Shown here: piece after piece, positions 59,092 to 64,000 of the stretch
Layout of the letters: every line of letters starts with the position of its first letter
How positions within the stretch are numbered: position 1 is the stretch's first letter
From: Limnoperna fortunei
Taxonomy: Eukaryota; Mollusca; Bivalvia; Mytilida; Modiolidae
Length of the DNA stretch: 64,000 nucleotides
Direction of reading: 5' to 3'
Assembly: GCA_944474755.1 (NCBI GenBank)
Contig: OX104117.1
Location: forward strand, 79,584,926 to 79,648,925
Program-made: the position numbers and the translations under genes
Notes under the pieces: generated by a model
Database searches by the model: none
The model's input: only the letters and a program-made list of their open reading frames with translations
What the model was told of the DNA's origin: nothing

Positions 59092-62000
59092 CTCTATCAC
59101 AGTGATGGTGTCATTACATATTAGTCAATGAGATGGTGACAGTACTTGTATCTTGTCTCTATCACAGTGATGGTGTCATTACATATAAGTCAATGAGTTG
59201 GTGACAGTGCTTGTATCTGGTCTCAATCACAGTGATGGTGTCATTACATATTAGTCAATGAGATGGTGACAGTGCTTGTATCTGGTCTCTATCACAGTGA
59301 TGGTGTCATTACATATTAGTCAATGAGATAGTGACAGTGCTTGTATCTGGTCTCTATCACAGTGATGGTGTCATTACATATTAGTCAATGAGATGGTGAC
59401 AGTGCTTGTATCTGGTCTCTATCACAGTGATGGTGTCATTACATATAAGTCAATGAGTTGGTGACAGTGCTTGTATCTGGTCTCTATCGCAGTGATGGTG
59501 TCATTACATATAAGTCAATGAGGTAGTGACAGTGTTTGTATCTGGTCTCTATCACAGTGATGGTGTCATTACATATTAGTCAATGAGATGGTGACAGTGC
59601 TTGTATCTGGTCTCTATCACAGTGATGGTGTCATTACATATAAGTCAATGAGATGGTGACAGTGTTTGTATCTGGTCTCTATCACAGTGATGGTGTCATT
59701 ACATATTAGTCAATGAGATGGTGACAGTGCTTGTATCTGGTCTCTATCACAGTGATGGTGTCATTACATATAAGTCAATGAGGTAGTGACAGTGTTTGTA
59801 TCTGGTCTCTATCACAGTGATGGTGTCATTACATATTAGTCAATGAGATGGTGACAGTGCTTGTATCTGGTCTCTATCACAGTGATGGTGTCATTACATA
59901 TTAGTCAATGAGTTGGTGACAGTGCTTGTATCTGGTCTCTATCACAGTGATGGTGTCATTACATATAAGTCAAAGAGATGGTGACAGTGCTTGTATCTGG
60001 TCTCTATCACAGTGATGCATGGTGTCATTACATATAAGTCAATGAGATGGTGACAGTACTTGTATCTTGTCTCTATCACAGTGATGGTGTCATTACATAT
60101 TAGTCAATGAGTTGGTGACAGTGCTTGTATCTTGTCTCTATCACAGTGATGGTGTCATTACATATTAGTCAATGAGATGGTGACAGTACTTGTATCTTGT
60201 CTCTATCACAGTGATGGTTTCATTACATATTAGTCTCTATCACAGTGATGGTGTCATTACATATAAGTCAATGAGATGGTGACAGTGCTTGTATCTGGTC
60301 TCTATCACAGTGATGGTGTCATTACATATTAGTCAATGAGTTGGTGACAGTGCTTGTATCTGGTCTCTATCACAGTGATGGTGTCATTACATATTAGTAT
60401 ATGAGTTGGTGACAGTGCTTGTATCTGGTCTCTATCACAGTGATGGTGTCATTACATATTAGTCAATGAGATGGTGACAGTACTTGTATCTTGTCTCTAT
60501 CACAGTGATGGTGTCATTACATATTAGTCAACGAGATAGTGACAGTGCTTGTATCTGGTCTCTATCACAGTGATGGTGTCATTACATATTAGTCAATGAG
60601 ATGGTGACAGTGCTTGTATCTGGTCTCTATCACAGTGATGGTGTCATTACATATTAGTCAATGAGATGGTGACAGTACTTGTATCTTGTCTCTATCACAG
60701 TGATGGTGTCATTACATATTAGTCAATGAGTTGGTGACAGTGCTTGTATCTGGTCTCTATCACAGTGATGGTGTCATTACATATTAGTCAATGAGTTGGT
60801 GACAGTGCTTGTATCTGGTCTCTATCACAGTGATGGTGTCATTACATATTAGTCAATGAGTTGGTGACAGTGCTTGTATCTGGTCTCTATCACAGTGATG
60901 GTGTCATTACATATTAGTCAATGAGTTGGTGACAGTGCTTGTATCTGGTCTCTATCACAGTGATGGTGTCATTACATATTAGTCAATGAGATGGTGACAG
61001 TACTTGTATCTTGTCTCTATCACAGTGATGGTGTCATTACATATTAGTCAACGAGATAGTGACAGTGCTTGTATCTGGTCTCTATCACAGTGATGGTGTC
61101 ATTACATATTAGTCAATGAGATGGTGACAGTGCTTGTATCTGGTCTCTATCACAGTGATGGTGTCATTACATATTAGTCAATGAGATGGTGACAGTACTT
61201 GTATCTGGTCTCTATCACAGTGATGGTGTCATTGCATATTAGTCAATGAGATGGTGACAGTACTTGTATCTTGTCTCTATCACAGTGATGGTATCATTAC
61301 ATATTAGTCAATGAGTTGGTGACAGTGCTTGTATCTGGTCTCTATCACAGTGATGGTGTCATTACATATTAGTCAATGAGATGGTGACAGTGATTGTATC
61401 TGGTCTCTATCACAGTGATGGTGTCATTACATATAAGTCAATGAGATGGTGACAGTACTTGTATCTTGTCTCTATCACAGTGATGGTGTCATTACATATT
61501 AGTCAATGAGTTGGTGACAGTGCTTGTATCTGGTCTATCACAGTGATGGTGTCATTACATATAAGTCAATGAGATGGTGACAGTGCTTGTATCTTGTCTC
61601 TATCACAGTGATGGTGTCATTACATATAAGTCAATGAGGTAGTGACAGTGCTTGTATCTGGTCTCTATCACAGTGATGGTGTCATTACATATTAGTCAAT
61701 GAGATGGTGACAGTACTTGTATCTTGTCTCTATCACAGTGATGGTGTCATTACATATTAGTCAATGAGTTGGTGACAGTGCTTGTATCTGGTCTCTATCA
61801 CAGTGATGGTGTCATTACATATTAGTCAATGAGTTGGTGACAGTGCTTGTATCTGGTCTCTATCACAGTGATGGTGTCATTACATATTAGTCAATGAGAT
61901 GGTGACAGTGCTTGTATCTGGTCTCTATCACAGTGATGGTGTCATTACATATTAGTCAATGAGATGGTGACAGTACTTGTATCTGGTCTCTATCACAGTG

Positions 62001-64000
62001 ATGGTGTCATTACATATTAGTCAATGAGATAGTGACAGTGCTTGTATCTGGTCTCTATCACAGTGATGGTGTCATTACATATTAGTCAATGAGATAGTGA
62101 CAGTGCTTGTATCTGGTCTCTATCACAGTGATGCATGATGTCATTACATATAAGTCAATGAGATGGTGACAGTACTTGTATCTTGTCTCTATCACAGTGA
62201 TGGTGTCATTACATATAAGTCAATGAGTTGGTGACAGTGCTTGTATCTGGTCTCTATCACAGTGATGCATGGTGTCATTACATATAAGTAAATGAGATGG
62301 TGACAGTACTTGTATCTTGTCTCTATCACAGTGATGGTGTCATTACATATTAGTCAATGAGTTGGTGACAGTGCTTGTATCTGGTCTCTATCACAGTGAT
62401 GGTGTCATTACATATTAGTCAATGAGTTGGTGACAGTACTTGTATCTGGTCTCTATCACAGTGATGGTGTCATTACATATTAGTCAATGAGATGGTGACA
62501 GTGCTTGTATCTGGTCTCTATCACAGTGATGGTGTCATTACATATTAGTCAATGAGATGGTGACAGTACTTGTATCTGGTCTCTATCACAGTGATGGTGT
62601 CATTGCATATTAGTCAATGAGATGGTGACAGTACTTGTATCTTGTCTCTATCACAGTGATGGTATCATTACATATTAGTCAATGAGTTGGTGACAGTGCT
62701 TGTATCTGGTCTCTATCACAGTGATGGTGTCATTACATATTAGTCAATGAGATGGTGACAGTGATTGTATCTGGTCTCTATCACAGTGATGGTGTCATTA
62801 CATATAAGTCAATGAGATGGTGACAGTACTTGTATCTTGTCTCTATCACAGTGATGGTGTCATTACATATTAGTCAATGAGTTGGTGACAGTGCTTGTAT
62901 CTGGTCTATCACAGTGATGGTGTCATTACATATAAGTCAATGAGATGGTGACAGTGCTTGTATCTTGTCTCTATCACAGTGATGGTGTCATTACATATAA
63001 GTCAATGAGGTAGTGACAGTGCTTGTATCTGGTCTCTATCACAGTGATGGTGTCATTACATATTAGTCAATGAGATGGTGACAGTGCTTGTATCTTGTCT
63101 CTATCACAGTGATGGTGTCATTACATATTAGTCAATGAGTTGGTGACAGTACTTGTATCTGGTCTCTATCACAGTGATGGTGTCATTACATATTAGTCAA
63201 TGAGTTGGTGACAGTGCTTGTATCTGGTCTCTATCACAGTGATGGTGTCATTACATATTAGTCAATGAGATGGTGACAGTGCTTGTATCTGGTCTCTATC
63301 ACAGTGATGGTGTCATTACATATTAGTCAATGAGATGGTGACAGTACTTGTATCTGGTCTCTATCACAGTGATGGTGTCATTACATATTAGTCAATGAGA
63401 TAGTGACAGTGCTTGTATCTGGTCTCTATCACAGTGATGGTGTCATTACATATTAGTCAATGAGATAGTGACAGTGCTTGTATCTGGTCTCTATCACAGT
63501 GATGCATGATGTCATTACATATAAGTCAATGAGATGGTGACAGTACTTGTATCTTGTCTCTATCACAGTGATGGTGTCATTACATATAAGTCAATGAGTT
63601 GGTGACAGTGCTTGTATCTGGTCTCTATCACAGTGATGCATGGTGTCATTACATATAAGTAAATGAGATGGTGACAGTACTTGTATCTTGTCTCTATCAC
63701 AGTGATGGTGTCATTACATATTAGTCAATGAGTTGGTGACAGTGCTTGTATCTGGTCTCTATCACAGTGATGGTGTCATTACATATTAGTCAATGAGTTG
63801 GTGACAGTACTTGTATCTGGTCTCTATCACAGTGATGGTGTCATTACATATTAGTCAATGAGATGGTGACAGTACTTGTATCTGGTCTCTATCACAGTGA
63901 TGGTGTCATTACATATTAGTCAATGAGATGGTGACAGTGTTTGTATCTGGTCTCTATCACAGTGATGGTGTCATTACATATTAGTCAATGAGATGGTGAC
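59092..64000. repeat. 65-bp satellite, about 75 copies, off the right edge
   Basis: Unit TCTCTATCACAGTGATGGTG, TCATTACATATTAGTCAATG, AGATGGTGACAGTGCTTGTA, TCTGG. Variable positions include TATTAG/TATAAG, GAGATGG/GAGTTGG/GAGGTAG, GTGCTT/GTACTT and CTGG/CTTG. Rare variants recur at a spacing of about 1,370 bp (see findings), so the array has higher-order structure. Confidence 0.97.

Overview
The window is animal nuclear DNA, most likely from a mollusc and probably a bivalve. It is AT-rich, has spliced genes with GT-AG introns, tRNA-headed SINEs ending in a TTAAACACCATTCAAACAAA-type tail, other elements ending in (ATCA)n, non-LTR retrotransposons, and very many minisatellites. Nothing prokaryotic is present. 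The organism call rests on remembered repeat styles and is inference.

One protein-coding gene can be supported. It lies on the minus strand, from an ATG at 43028 to beyond the left edge. I rebuilt eleven exons (41156-43028, 23932-24006, 22035-22142, 20213-21041, 19354-19487, 12345-12499, 10589-10691, 8173-8249, 4538-4744, 2917-3040, 1-1932). Every junction has GT-AG borders and the phases join exactly. They give about 1,872 codons with no stop. The protein is mostly disordered, Ser/Lys/Glu-rich and coiled-coil forming, with four copies of a short F-x-x-K-(M/L)-x-x-W-E motif. I do not recognise the family and assign no gene symbol. A 24-nt in-phase microexon at 28961-28984 is a weaker candidate.

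The introns hold nearly everything else. From left to right: a hairpin (2068-2160), a MITE (3158-3539), a SINE and four minisatellites (4936-8215), a 1.47-kb TTAA-flanked foldback element (9053-10519), a 5'-truncated LINE with an 11-bp target duplication (11312-11893), a duplicated hairpin (13085-14000), and a 4.1-kb decayed PHD/endonuclease/RT LINE (15047-19193) that split a minisatellite. The 17-kb first intron contains several SINEs, paired palindromic elements, a 44-copy 27-bp array and a 4-kb transposon with long terminal inverted repeats (36333-40294). Two minisatellites have units that carry the gene's own splice donor.

Upstream of the first coding exon (43060-64000) I see no second gene. 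This part has a TTAA-flanked MITE, a 41-bp array (45531-46488), an 85-copy 32-bp array (47072-49804), a 57-bp array (52564-53595), a 30-copy array grown from the tRNA-like head of a SINE (55177-56630), a 51-bp array made from a SINE body (57724-57970), and a 65-bp satellite with higher-order duplication that runs off the right edge (59092-64000). Most long ORFs here are read-through of tandem arrays and are not genes. I found no defence, biosynthetic or other multi-gene system. The most unusual signals are the splice-donor minisatellites, the SINE-derived satellites and the uncharacterised spliced gene.
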